Assembly: GCA_964631725.1 (NCBI GenBank)
Contig: CAZVYX010000001.1
Location: 251,712-315,711 of the forward strand
Origin: GCA-2731375 sp964631725
Lineage (GTDB): Bacteria > Pseudomonadota > Alphaproteobacteria > GCA-2731375
Direction of reading: 5' to 3'
DNA length: 64,000 nt
Shown in pieces: positions 43,669 through 52,828 of the stretch. The notes below the pieces were generated by a model that was not told the DNA's origin, searched no databases, and worked only from the letters and a program-made list of their open reading frames with translations. Made by a program: the position numbers and the translations under genes. Every line of letters begins with the position of its first letter. Positions within the stretch are counted from its first letter, which is position 1.

Positions 43669-45509
43669 GTTTGTTCACACGCAGAAAAACGGTTTTGGTG
43701 GATTCGGATATTCTCGTCATCGGCGGCGGAATGGCGGGCTGCGGTGCGACGTACGAATCCAGATACTGGGGGCGTGACCTGAAGGTTGTCTGCGTCGAGA
43801 AGGCGAATATCGAGCGTAGCGGCGCCGTCGCGCAAGGCCTGTACGCGATCAACTGCTACATGGGCATGCAGTGGGACGAAAACCAGCCCGAGGACCATGT
43901 CCGCTATGCCCGCAACGACCTGATGGGCTTGGTACGGGAAGATTTGGGCTACGATATAGCCCGGCATGTGGACTCCACGGTGCATAAGTTCGAGGAATGG
44001 GGTCTGCCGATGATGAAGGACCCGGAAACCGGGCGTTATCTGCGCGAAGGCGCATGGCAGATCATGATACACGGCGAAAGCTACAAGCCGATCGTCGCCG
44101 AGGCCGCGCGCAAGGCCGCCACCGAGGTCTACAACCGGATCATGGTGACCCACCTGCTGCGGGACAAGACGAACCCCAACCGGATCGCCGGCGCCGTCGG
44201 TTTCAATGTCCGCACCGGGGATTTCTACGTCTTCCGCGCCAAGGCCGTGATCGTGGCGGCTGGCGGCGCCTCGCACATCTTCAAGCCGCGCGCGACCGGT
44301 GAAGGCATGGGCCGGACTTGGTACGCCCCATGGAGCAGCGCCTCCGCTTACGCCTTGCCTATTCTTGCCGGCGCCAAAATGACGCAGATGGAAAACCGGA
44401 TTGTCCTGGCCCGGTTCAAGGACGGATACGGCCCGGTCGGGGCCTACTTCCTGCATCTCAAGACCTACACCGAAAATGCCTATGGCAACGAATACGAGTC
44501 CACTTGGTACGATCACACCAGGGAATTGGTCGGGGACTACGTTGACCGGCACCCGGTGCCGACCTGCCTGCGGAACCACGCCTTCCTGGAGGAGGTCAAG
44601 GCCGGACGAGGCCCCATCCGCATGGTGACCAAGGAGGCCTTCCAGGACCCCCACAAGGAACAGGTCGGCTGGGAAAACTTCCTGGGCATGACGATCGGAC
44701 AGGCGGTGGTCTGGGCCTCGCAGAACATCGATCCTAAGCTTATCAATCCCGAACTGACCACGTCCGAGCCTTATGTCATGGGCTCGCATGCCACCTGCTC
44801 CGGCGCATGGGCCAGTGGTCCGGCGGACTACGCGCCCTCGGACTACCAGTGGGGCTACAACCGGATGATGACCGTCGATGGGCTGTTCGGCGCCGGCGAT
44901 ACCATCGGCGGCACCGCCCACAAGTTCTCGTCGGGATCCTTCACGGAAGGCCGGATCGCCGCGAAGGCAGCGGTCAACTACGTCAACGATTTGCGCAATG
45001 ATCCGCCTCAGGTCAGCGAGGCGGAGTACCGGGATCTCGAGAAAGTGATCTTCCAGCCTTTGGAAAACTACCAACTTGGCCGGGCCGAGATTGTCGGCGG
45101 AACCGTTTCGCCGAGTTATTTACTGCCGATAAACGGTTTGCAGCGGCTTGAGAAGATCATGGACGAGTACGTTGGCGGGATCAGCTCCCACTACACGACG
45201 AACGAGCCGTTGCTGACCCGCGGTCTGGAACTGCTGGACATGCTGCGGGAAGATCTAGATCACCTTGGCGCCGAGGATCTGCACCAGCTTCAGCGGTCGT
45301 GGGAGCTGCAACACCGGGTTCTGGCCTCGGAGTGTGTGACACAGCATACGATGTTCAGGGAGGAGACACGGTGGCCGGGATACTACTATCGGGCCGATCA
45401 TCCGAAATTGGACGATGACGATTGGCATTGCTTCACCCTCTCCCAATATGACCGGGACTCCGGCAAGTGGGAAATGGAGAAGGCCCCCGTCTATCATATC
45501 GTCGACTAA
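43665..45509 (+). CDS. aprA: Adenylylsulfate reductase alpha subunit
   Basis: AprA is the FAD-containing catalytic subunit of APS reductase. The 614-residue protein has the FAD-binding motif DILVIGGGMAGCGA at the N-terminus. Further on are GAVAQGLYAINCY, the segment VIVAAGGASHIFKPR and GTAHKFSSGSFTEGRIAAKAA (here quoted as positions around residues 425-445). The length is standard. With AprB, AprM and Sat it completes the sulfite-to-sulfate branch with ATP formation. Confidence 0.96.
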   Translation: MSLFTRRKTVLVDSDILVIGGGMAGCGATYESRYWGRDLKVVCVEKANIERSGAVAQGLYAINCYMGMQWDENQPEDHVRYARNDLMGLVREDLGYDIARHVDSTVHKFEEWGLPMMKDPETGRYLREGAWQIMIHGESYKPIVAEAARKAATEVYNRIMVTHLLRDKTNPNRIAGAVGFNVRTGDFYVFRAKAVIVAAGGASHIFKPRATGEGMGRTWYAPWSSASAYALPILAGAKMTQMENRIVLARFKDGYGPVGAYFLHLKTYTENAYGNEYESTWYDHTRELVGDYVDRHPVPTCLRNHAFLEEVKAGRGPIRMVTKEAFQDPHKEQVGWENFLGMTIGQAVVWASQNIDPKLINPELTTSEPYVMGSHATCSGAWASGPADYAPSDYQWGYNRMMTVDGLFGAGDTIGGTAHKFSSGSFTEGRIAAKAAVNYVNDLRNDPPQVSEAEYRDLEKVIFQPLENYQLGRAEIVGGTVSPSYLLPINGLQRLEKIMDEYVGGISSHYTTNEPLLTRGLELLDMLREDLDHLGAEDLHQLQRSWELQHRVLASECVTQHTMFREETRWPGYYYRADHPKLDDDDWHCFTLSQYDRDSGKWEMEKAPVYHIVD

Positions 45510-45568
45510 AGGAAGCCCGTCTTAGAACCCTTTGATGTCGTGAGAACCCCCTGTTGGCTGCCGGGACC

Positions 45569-46366
45569 ATGATCATCGCCCAGATCGCCGATACCCACCT
45601 TGTGGCCGACGGCGCGGCGGACCCGATGTTTGACGCGCGGTCGGAGAACCTTCGCGCCTGCATCGACGATATCAATGGCCTTGATCGCCGGCCCGACGCC
45701 GTCATCCACACGGGCGATTTGACCCAGAACGGACTGGCGTCGGAATTTGCCCATGCCCAATCGCTATTGGCGGATTTGCAGGCACCCCTTTATGTCACGC
45801 CCGGTAACCGGGACGGCCGGGAGGCCATGGCGCGGGCCTTTGCCGACGAGGGATACATGCGGCCCGATGATGATTTCGTCCATTATGTCGTCGAGGCGCA
45901 TCAGGTAAGGCTGGTTGCGGTCGACTCCCTGGCCGATGATGGCGGGCCCAAGGGAGATTTTTGCCAAGCCCGGCTGGCGGCGCTGGACGCCACCCTGGCC
46001 GAAGCGCCGGCGCGGCCAACGGCATTGTTTATGCATCATCCACCGTTCGATGTGCCCGCTGCTCCCGACCCGTTTGCCTACCAGCGCCGCGGGGCGGCGG
46101 CCGATCTGGCGGCGGTGGTTTCGCGGCATCCACAGGTCGTCCGCATCTTCACCGGCCACATGCACCGCCCTTGGACGGCCACGGTCGGCGGCGTTGCCGC
46201 CAGCACGGTTCCCAGCGTCGCCGTCGACAAGCGCTACGGCCACTATGCGCCAGGGATGGCGGAACGTCCCGTCTACCAACTACACAGGCTCGAGGGTGAT
46301 TGGGGCTTCGCCAGCGCGACCCGCCTGGTCGGTTCCGGTGCGGACTTCCGGGGCCCGACGTCGTAG
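45569..46366 (+). CDS. CpdA-like class III phosphodiesterase (calcineurin-like)
   Basis: This 265-residue metallophosphoesterase has the full motif series AQIADTHL (DxH), HTGDLTQNG (GDxxxxG), PGNRDGRE (GNH-like, with arginine for histidine), MHHPPFD and FTGHMHRPW. This set is typical of class III cyclic-nucleotide phosphodiesterases such as CpdA. The ATG at 45569 is preferred to a TTG at 45554. It lies between aprA and sat on the same strand, so it may belong to the apr-sat transcription unit. The substrate could be cAMP, but a role with adenylyl compounds cannot be excluded. Confidence 0.82.
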   Translation: MIIAQIADTHLVADGAADPMFDARSENLRACIDDINGLDRRPDAVIHTGDLTQNGLASEFAHAQSLLADLQAPLYVTPGNRDGREAMARAFADEGYMRPDDDFVHYVVEAHQVRLVAVDSLADDGGPKGDFCQARLAALDATLAEAPARPTALFMHHPPFDVPAAPDPFAYQRRGAAADLAAVVSRHPQVVRIFTGHMHRPWTATVGGVAASTVPSVAVDKRYGHYAPGMAERPVYQLHRLEGDWGFASATRLVGSGADFRGPTS

Positions 46367-46401
46367 TCTGTATCAGTCAACAATAATCAGAGGGAAGCGG
46401 C

Positions 46402-47571
46402 ATGTCGAAACTCACTCCACCACACGGGAACGGCCCGCTCAACCCGCTGCTCGCGCCCGAGGCCGAGCGGCAGGGCGCATTGCAGCGCGCCGAGGGGTTG
46501 CCGAAGGTGCCGATGTCAAGCCGTGAGGTCTCGGACCTGCTGATGCTGGCAATGGGCGCCTATACGCCACTCACCGGCTTCATGGGCGAGGCGGACTGGC
46601 GCGGCTGTTGCCTGGAGATGAAGACCGCCGACGGCCTGTTTTGGCCGATCCCGATTACCCTGTCTTGCGAGAGTGACCTTGCCGACGGCATCGCGGTCGG
46701 CGCGGAAGTAGCCTTGGTCGACGAGGCCGGCACGATTTTTGGTATCCTCGAAGTGACGGAAAAATACGCCATCGACAAGGCGCTCGAATGCACCCACGTT
46801 TACCGCACCACCGACATCGCCCACGCCGGGGTCGAGAAAGTAATGCGGCAGGGCGCCATCAACCTCGCTGGACCAGTGATGGCGCTGAACGAGGGCCATT
46901 ATGCGGCAACCTACCCCGGGCTCTATTATCGCCCGGCCGAAACCCGGGCGCTGTTTCAGTCCCAGGGCTGGAGCACCGTCGCCGCCTTTCAGACGCGCAA
47001 TCCCATGCACCGCAGCCATGAATACCTGGCCAAGATCGCCGTCGAGATTTGTGACGGGCTGCTGATCCATCAGGTCCTCGGCGCGCTTAAGCCGGGCGAC
47101 ATCCCGGCCGAGGTCCGGGTTGCATCGATCGACGCCCTGGTTGCGAATTACTTCGTGCCCGGCACGGTTATCCAGGCCGGATATCCCATCGAGATGCGCT
47201 ACGCCGGGCCGCGCGAAGCTCTGTTGCACGCTGTATTCCGGCAAAATTTCGGCTGCTCGCATCTGGTGGTCGGGCGCGACCATGCCGGCCTTGGTAACTA
47301 CTACGGACCGCTTGATGCGCATCACATCTTCGACGAGATCGACAAGGGCTCAATGGATATCCAGCCATTGAAGATCGACATTACGTTCCACTGCTACAAG
47401 TGCGGCGGCATGGCGACCGCCCGGACCTGCCCGCACGGCGAGGAAGACCGGCTCAACATCTCGGGCACCAGGCTGCGCGAGATGTTCGCCAACGGCGAAG
47501 CAATACCAGAGGAATTCAGCCGTTCCGAAGTGCTTGATGTACTGCGGGCGTACTACGACGATCAGGCATAA
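46402..47571 (+). CDS. sat: ATP sulfurylase (dissimilatory, homo-oligomeric)
   Basis: Sat converts APS and pyrophosphate to sulfate and ATP when run in the oxidative direction. The 389-residue protein has the nucleotide-binding QTRNPMHRSHE, the GRDHAG motif and a CxxC pair with CPHG in CYKCGGMATARTCPHG that may bind zinc. There is no APS kinase domain fused to it. It follows the phosphodiesterase by 35 bp and is the last sulfur-oxidation gene before the McrBC module. Confidence 0.95.
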   Translation: MSKLTPPHGNGPLNPLLAPEAERQGALQRAEGLPKVPMSSREVSDLLMLAMGAYTPLTGFMGEADWRGCCLEMKTADGLFWPIPITLSCESDLADGIAVGAEVALVDEAGTIFGILEVTEKYAIDKALECTHVYRTTDIAHAGVEKVMRQGAINLAGPVMALNEGHYAATYPGLYYRPAETRALFQSQGWSTVAAFQTRNPMHRSHEYLAKIAVEICDGLLIHQVLGALKPGDIPAEVRVASIDALVANYFVPGTVIQAGYPIEMRYAGPREALLHAVFRQNFGCSHLVVGRDHAGLGNYYGPLDAHHIFDEIDKGSMDIQPLKIDITFHCYKCGGMATARTCPHGEEDRLNISGTRLREMFANGEAIPEEFSRSEVLDVLRAYYDDQA

Positions 47572-47696
47572 CGCCAAGAGGGCGAAAGGCCGTCACCCAT
47601 GTCTCCGGGCCGGACACACTAAGGAGTGGCGGAGGGAAAGGACCTCGGAACCAACCGTCTCTGGTTCGGCATCCATTGGAAACGCCTGCCAGCCCG

Positions 47697-49010
47697 TTAC
47701 ATCGTGGGCTCAACAACAGGCTCGTCAACGAGGAGAAGACGTCGGATTCGATCGAGCATATTGTCACTGTTCGCCACGTCGATACTTGCGGTCTCCAGGA
47801 TGGTTTCATGCCCGGTTATTCGGTGTCGCGCATGAACAAGCTCCCCTCTGCCTAGCCCCGGATGATGCGGATACAGAAGGGTAAGGCGCGGCGCATGGTA
47901 AAGCTGCGCATAGGCCATCATCTGGTAGACATCGCTTTGTGAGACGCCCTGTTTCGGATCATCGATCCGAGAAGAAATCCGCTTCCATTTCGTGTCGATC
48001 ACATGGGTCACAGTGCCTGCGCGACGGATCAGTATGTCTGGCCTTGTCTGAAAAAGCCCTCGCTCAGAAGTGTCCGCACTAAGGCAGAAAAGCCGTCCGC
48101 CCTGCAAGGATACGGTCAGATCAGTCCCAGCCAAGGTTCGGGAGATCAGACGGCCGATATACTCCTCGAATAATGTGTTCATCTCGAAAAGTAACGCTGT
48201 TCCCTGATCGGTGCCGCCAGTTGTTGTCTGATAGCGGTTGAGCAAGAAAAGTCGTGCCATGTCTAGAAGCTCCTGCCACCGGCGATTGGTACGGTCGATC
48301 GTCACCTCATCCCATCGCAAGGCAGAGGGCGAAATTTCTGCGATATCCGCATAGACGAATGCCAGTTCGTGCAGCCGTTGCTGATTTGCCGAACTCCGAG
48401 ACATCCTGGACAGATGCACCACGGCTGCCTTCATGATCCGGTTCAACGCTGTATCCTCGGAAAAAACATCAAACCGGCATGCGAGACGGGAAGGATTGAC
48501 TGCATGACGGGTGAACTGGCGTCCGACGTTAAGCCTTCCGCGCAAGGCGGAAAGATCGTCCTCGTACTCGACATAACGGCGCGGCATTCCTTTCCGGACC
48601 GCCTCGGTGAGTTTGTCGCAAAATATGCGGACAATGATTTCGAGTAATGTCTCTCGCTGCCAAGCCAAGTCTGTTATCGACCCTAGATCGACCTTCAGAT
48701 TGAGAGCGACGGCTAGCATGTGGATTAGACGTTTCCGGATCACCGCATTCTGATGGTCGACACTCTCACCGGGCGCGACATCGATTTTAGGCAGGATCTC
48801 CAGACTGCAGTCCTTCGCGGCCAGGATCCCGACTACACCCCGCGCGCGTAGCGCGTGCCGACCGTGTTCGAGCACACCGCTGCCGCCCCTGCCAGCAAAG
48901 GGCGAGCGAAGCGCCAAAGCTGCTAGTCGATCCGCGATTTCTTCGGGGATTTGCTCGTCGCCATCGCCATAGGCGAGCTTGTCCCATTCGCGGACCATAT
49001 AGGACTGCAT
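47697..49010 (-). CDS. mcrC: McrC-like nuclease subunit of a McrBC system
   Basis: McrC is the endonuclease partner of McrB in modification-dependent restriction; it cuts DNA when McrB hydrolyses nucleotide. The 437-residue protein has the N-terminal McrC domain and a C-terminal PD-(D/E)xK-type core, with RPDILIRRAG followed by VIDTKWKRI. The ATG at 49010 overlaps the mcrB stop (TAATG), the typical coupled arrangement. An in-frame TTG at 49055 would extend it inside mcrB and is less likely. Confidence 0.88.
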   Translation of the reverse strand: MQSYMVREWDKLAYGDGDEQIPEEIADRLAALALRSPFAGRGGSGVLEHGRHALRARGVVGILAAKDCSLEILPKIDVAPGESVDHQNAVIRKRLIHMLAVALNLKVDLGSITDLAWQRETLLEIIVRIFCDKLTEAVRKGMPRRYVEYEDDLSALRGRLNVGRQFTRHAVNPSRLACRFDVFSEDTALNRIMKAAVVHLSRMSRSSANQQRLHELAFVYADIAEISPSALRWDEVTIDRTNRRWQELLDMARLFLLNRYQTTTGGTDQGTALLFEMNTLFEEYIGRLISRTLAGTDLTVSLQGGRLFCLSADTSERGLFQTRPDILIRRAGTVTHVIDTKWKRISSRIDDPKQGVSQSDVYQMMAYAQLYHAPRLTLLYPHHPGLGRGELVHARHRITGHETILETASIDVANSDNMLDRIRRLLLVDEPVVEPTM

Positions 49011-52000
49011 TAGGCTTCGAACTCCGAAAAGTCGAATTCTACCTTTACGCTCCAACGCAATTTTTCGCCGCCGAGTTCATCGTCAGAAAATTCTGCCGGA
49101 GGTGATAGCTTCTTTGCTTCAAGGAAGTGTGCCTTGGCCGCCCCGAATCCGTCGCCCAGCACCGCGGCAACCTTCGACCAGTCCTCGTAAAAATACTCTG
49201 CCAGCAGCGGAATGACCTTGTGGCGCATCACTTCCTCCACGTCTGCCCGGCTACGGCACTCAGTGAAATAAGCGTGGCCGATCTGATGTTCGCGGTCGAA
49301 CAGATACTCAATGCGCTCGTTTATCGTGGTCAGCAGATTGGCCAGGTTGATGCCGCCTAGGTTTTCCGCGTCGAGTTCTCTGGCACCCATTACGTTCCGT
49401 AGTTCTGTGACGTCTGGCATCAACTCGCGAAAGGCGAACCGGCGGCGCAGCGCGGTATCGAGCAGCGCAATCGAGCGGTCAGCTGTGTTCATTGTGCCAA
49501 TGATGTGCAGGTTCGACGGGATGCCGAAGCTTGCACCAGAGTAAGGAAGCCGAACCCTTACTTCATTCTCGCATCCGAGACGTTTGTCTACCTCTAAAAG
49601 TGTGATCAACTCGCCGAAAACCTTGGAGATATTCGCTCGGTTGATTTCATCAATGATTAGGACATGTGGTCTTGCACCTGCGACAGGGCGTTCCGCGTTC
49701 GGGTTAATTACGACGGTTTCCAGCGCGTCCCACTCTATAAGGTTGGGATCCAATTTGTATGCTGACTGTCGCCTGAAATTTTTTGGATAGAAAACCGCTC
49801 GTTCTGCCCCATCGTCATCACGCCAAATCCACTCGACCTTACGTCTGTGAGGATGGAATCTTGCAGTCGGATCAAACTCATACTCACCGGTTACCTTTCC
49901 GAAAGCACGAAAACTATCCCGCCCGTTCGAGATAGCGACGTAGTCGCCGACCTGAAGGCCCGACCTGAAAGCGTACGTCATCTCGATGTTGGGATTTTTG
50001 CCGGTAGCATCGGCCTCATTCTGCTCGTTCCACTCCCTCTTGATTTCTTCTAAATCGTCGAAACGACCATCCGACCAATCGATATCGCCGCCCCAGCCGA
50101 GATGGATCAGTGATTGGTCGAGCGCCTCGCGTATCCGGTCTTCCTGGTCCCAATTCTGGCCCAACGCGATCTTGTAGACGGCCCGAGAGCGGTCGAGTCT
50201 TTTTGTCACGGCGTTCCCAGTATCCAGTCTGGCTCTCTCGCTTATCACTTTGAACACACCAGGATGGGCTCTGAGGCTGAACCCCCCCGACGCCATGTTA
50301 TCGCCGTGCTCATCATCCGCGATCTCAGTCCCGGTTGTTGGTCGGAGCCCCTCAACGAAATCCTCATAAGAGAACGACTGGTGGAAAGTTACGAATTCGA
50401 TCCTGCCCTCGCTCACCAGGCGACGATACTCGACCATCAGCGCGTCGCGGTCATTCTTCAGCGTCACCGCGGCATCATTTCCCTCACAGAGCCTCACCGC
50501 CTCCCACGCCGTTGTGTAGGTCTTGCCGGTTCCAGGCGGGCCGTAGAGGATCAGATTGGTAGCGCTCTGATCGTTGTCCTGTGAATCAGAATCCATCGCC
50601 TGGCGTTTCCCAAGGTTAAAAGTGAAAGTGGTTGTCGTGCTGTCATTCGCGCCCGTCTGTGTCGGCGGAGATACATTGGCGAGTTCTTGAAATTTCCCGC
50701 CCTTCAATGCTTGGCAAACGTTGCGCATACGATTTCCAAGAAATTGGTCGTTGGCCAAAGTTCCAGCACGAATGGTTGCCTGCGCCTCTTGTCGCTCTCG
50801 GGCTGGATCGATGTAGTAGTTCAGGGCACAAAGCCGGATACGATCTGCATCACGGATAAGGTGATCATATTGCTCGGGGGGCATAACAGGCTTGTCGTCT
50901 TTATCGACGATAATAAAACCCGAGTTATGTAGCAGGGCGGCAGCGTCCCCTTTTTGTCCCCACCCGCCGTTCAGCTCAGTCTTGTTGCGTACAAAACCGA
51001 TGATCGGTTTGCTCGGATAAACCTGATCCGGTCGTTGCCGTGTCGAGCGAACCCAATAGTCGCGGGGCTCACCAAAATTGTCGAATGTCGCACTGTGTTC
51101 GCCTAATTCGCGGTACTGGTCATAGGCATCCATCGCCGCTTCGATGGCGTCGCGAGTAAGCAAAGGCGATGTAGCATCGCCATTGTCCTCATCTTTGTAG
51201 TTGTGGACCACCCAGAGCGCGCTCTGCACATCTATCATGTCGCGCGGTGCAAGCCCGTTTGCTTCGAATGCGCGCCGAACTGCCTGCATAAATCGCAATT
51301 CGTCGCGATAAGTGTCCGCCAGTGACCCATGATCCGGAAATCGACTGCCGACCGCTTCCAACCATAAATCCTGCCGCACCGTATGACGGACATAAATCCC
51401 GTCGGCGGGCGCGAGATGCAGGAACAGGAACTCTGCGATTTGCCGCGCTGGATCAGGTTTGCCCTGCGGCACAGTTTCCACCCATACTCTGCCAAAAGCG
51501 TCGAGAGCCTCCGCATAACCGCTCGGATCTCCGAGGGCCGCATTGGCAAGTTCCTGCAGTTCTGGCCAGAGCTTTTCCCGATCAGCGTCACCCTTGGGCG
51601 ACATTGGCCAGTAGGCCTGCCACGGCAGCAGGTTGCTTTTCGCCAAAGCCGAGTTGATCGCATCTGCGACCTCTTGTTCGGACGCAGCCCCTTCGAGCGC
51701 GGGGCGCAGCTCTGAAGCTATTTCCAGTTTATAGTCGCGTTCTAGCCCGTCGAAGTCCGGATCGGGACGGTCGAACCGATCAAGTGTTGGAAAGAAATGG
51801 CGCAGTCGGGTGATCCAGCGGGCCACCGCTGCGTGATCAAGGGTCAACTCCGCACTGGATTGCAACAAAAGGTCAAGCAGTCGTCGCAGATCGTCGGCGC
51901 TATCCATATGCAGCACGACGCAGTCCGCATTTCCAAAGGACCACTCACGGCTCAGCGCGGAATGTCGTCCACCATCCTCCACGCCCTTTTGGTAAGGCCG

Positions 52001-52252
52001 CAATTCGCAGGCAAAGCCCGCCTGTTCTAGACGATGTTGCCATCTTTCGGGCAAAAAGACATTGCGAGCCGGATACTCTATTTCCCACAGCAACCGTTCA
52101 GCCTGATCGAACTCGAAGGCGAGCATTTTTTTGGTGACGCCTTGTCCGGGGCGCAGTCCCGAGCCGCATATCACGTCGAAAAGCGCCCTGCGAAGAGGAA
52201 CGGGGCGATCCTGCTCGTTCTCTTCTATTCGCGCCTGGAACTCACTCCACAT
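49010..52252 (-). CDS. mcrB: McrB-like AAA+ NTPase with long N-terminal region and inserted domain
   Basis: This is a 1080-residue McrB-type motor. The AAA+ core has Walker A (LILYGPPGTGKTYTTA, near residue 570), Walker B (LIIDEINRANISK, near residue 864) and the arginine-finger region LDTALRRRFAF near residue 930. About 300 residues separate Walker A from Walker B, roughly 160-200 more than usual. The extra part (about residues 680-840; it includes DYVAISNGRDSFRAFGKVTG) resembles an EVE/PUA-like modified-base-binding fold, by inspection only. The first 560 residues are not recognised and may be the DNA-sensing part. It is preceded without a gap by a 62-codon frame. Confidence 0.85.
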   Translation of the reverse strand: MWSEFQARIEENEQDRPVPLRRALFDVICGSGLRPGQGVTKKMLAFEFDQAERLLWEIEYPARNVFLPERWQHRLEQAGFACELRPYQKGVEDGGRHSALSREWSFGNADCVVLHMDSADDLRRLLDLLLQSSAELTLDHAAVARWITRLRHFFPTLDRFDRPDPDFDGLERDYKLEIASELRPALEGAASEQEVADAINSALAKSNLLPWQAYWPMSPKGDADREKLWPELQELANAALGDPSGYAEALDAFGRVWVETVPQGKPDPARQIAEFLFLHLAPADGIYVRHTVRQDLWLEAVGSRFPDHGSLADTYRDELRFMQAVRRAFEANGLAPRDMIDVQSALWVVHNYKDEDNGDATSPLLTRDAIEAAMDAYDQYRELGEHSATFDNFGEPRDYWVRSTRQRPDQVYPSKPIIGFVRNKTELNGGWGQKGDAAALLHNSGFIIVDKDDKPVMPPEQYDHLIRDADRIRLCALNYYIDPARERQEAQATIRAGTLANDQFLGNRMRNVCQALKGGKFQELANVSPPTQTGANDSTTTTFTFNLGKRQAMDSDSQDNDQSATNLILYGPPGTGKTYTTAWEAVRLCEGNDAAVTLKNDRDALMVEYRRLVSEGRIEFVTFHQSFSYEDFVEGLRPTTGTEIADDEHGDNMASGGFSLRAHPGVFKVISERARLDTGNAVTKRLDRSRAVYKIALGQNWDQEDRIREALDQSLIHLGWGGDIDWSDGRFDDLEEIKREWNEQNEADATGKNPNIEMTYAFRSGLQVGDYVAISNGRDSFRAFGKVTGEYEFDPTARFHPHRRKVEWIWRDDDGAERAVFYPKNFRRQSAYKLDPNLIEWDALETVVINPNAERPVAGARPHVLIIDEINRANISKVFGELITLLEVDKRLGCENEVRVRLPYSGASFGIPSNLHIIGTMNTADRSIALLDTALRRRFAFRELMPDVTELRNVMGARELDAENLGGINLANLLTTINERIEYLFDREHQIGHAYFTECRSRADVEEVMRHKVIPLLAEYFYEDWSKVAAVLGDGFGAAKAHFLEAKKLSPPAEFSDDELGGEKLRWSVKVEFDFSEFEA

Positions 52253-52441
52253 TCAAGTCTCTCCATATTCCGGTAATGCACACAGCGCACTCACCAGCTG
52301 CATCTGCTCGACCGTGCCGCATTTGACCTCGAGCAGGTGCGGCGCGGGTGAGGAGAAAGAAGTCTGCTCGCCGCGCAAAGAAATTTTGTGGTGAATTGCT
52401 GCCATTCTTTCCCAAGGTATGATCCGACGAAGACGATCCAA
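52253..52441 (-). CDS. Possible small leader protein coupled to mcrB
   Basis: This is a 62-codon frame whose TGA stop is immediately followed by the mcrB ATG, so ribosomes could pass directly from one to the other. The likely real start is the internal methionine 13 (MAAIHHKISLRG). The sequence continues SSPAPHLLEVKCGTVEQMQLV. I do not recognise a family. It could be a regulator, a truncated gene or a chance frame. Confidence 0.4.
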   Translation of the reverse strand: MDRLRRIIPWERMAAIHHKISLRGEQTSFSSPAPHLLEVKCGTVEQMQLVSALCALPEYGET

Positions 52442-52828
52442 AATTTCAGGCTCCTATTTGAAATTTGGCGATAAGACGGGGCGATTGATCAGATTTCTCA
52501 AAATTTGCGAGGGATTGCGGGTGAATAGTTCATAATCTAATAGCAATAATTGCCTCGGTGCGAGCCGAATTTGTCAACGTTCTGTACGGGATCTGCCTGA
52601 AATCCGTAGATCACGCTGGGGCCAGAAATATCTGGAGTCCACTCGACAACAAGTTTCTTCAATAGGCGAAGAGAATTTCTATTTAGGATCCGCTTGTCTC
52701 GGTTCATATTGCATGTGTGTCCAAAACTTCAGACTGGATTGCTACGCCCCTTTATTATTTTGCCGATATGACCGAATCTGTCATGGTCACAGACTAAGTG
52801 TTCTCCAGCTAATTTAGGAGACACAGCA
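52442..52828. other. Intergenic region between mcrB and the ARPP-1-like gene
   Basis: This 387-bp stretch is noticeably richer in A/T than the sulfur genes. It should contain the divergent promoters of the McrBC unit and the ARPP-1-like gene; AGGAGA at 52818-52823 is the ribosome-binding site of the latter. A 56-codon frame on the minus strand (52537-52707) is listed separately. No insertion-sequence ends were recognised. Confidence 0.45.
52537..52707 (-). CDS. Possible 56-residue protein or gene remnant
   Basis: A complete minus-strand frame, ATG to TAG, encodes 56 residues with protein-like composition: LRLLKKLVVEWTPDISGPS then VIYGFQADPVQNVDKFGSH, ending NYCY. An in-frame stop lies eight codons upstream. 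There is no good ribosome-binding site. It may be the degraded end of a gene carried with the McrBC island. Function unknown. Confidence 0.3.
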   Translation of the reverse strand: MNRDKRILNRNSLRLLKKLVVEWTPDISGPSVIYGFQADPVQNVDKFGSHRGNYCY

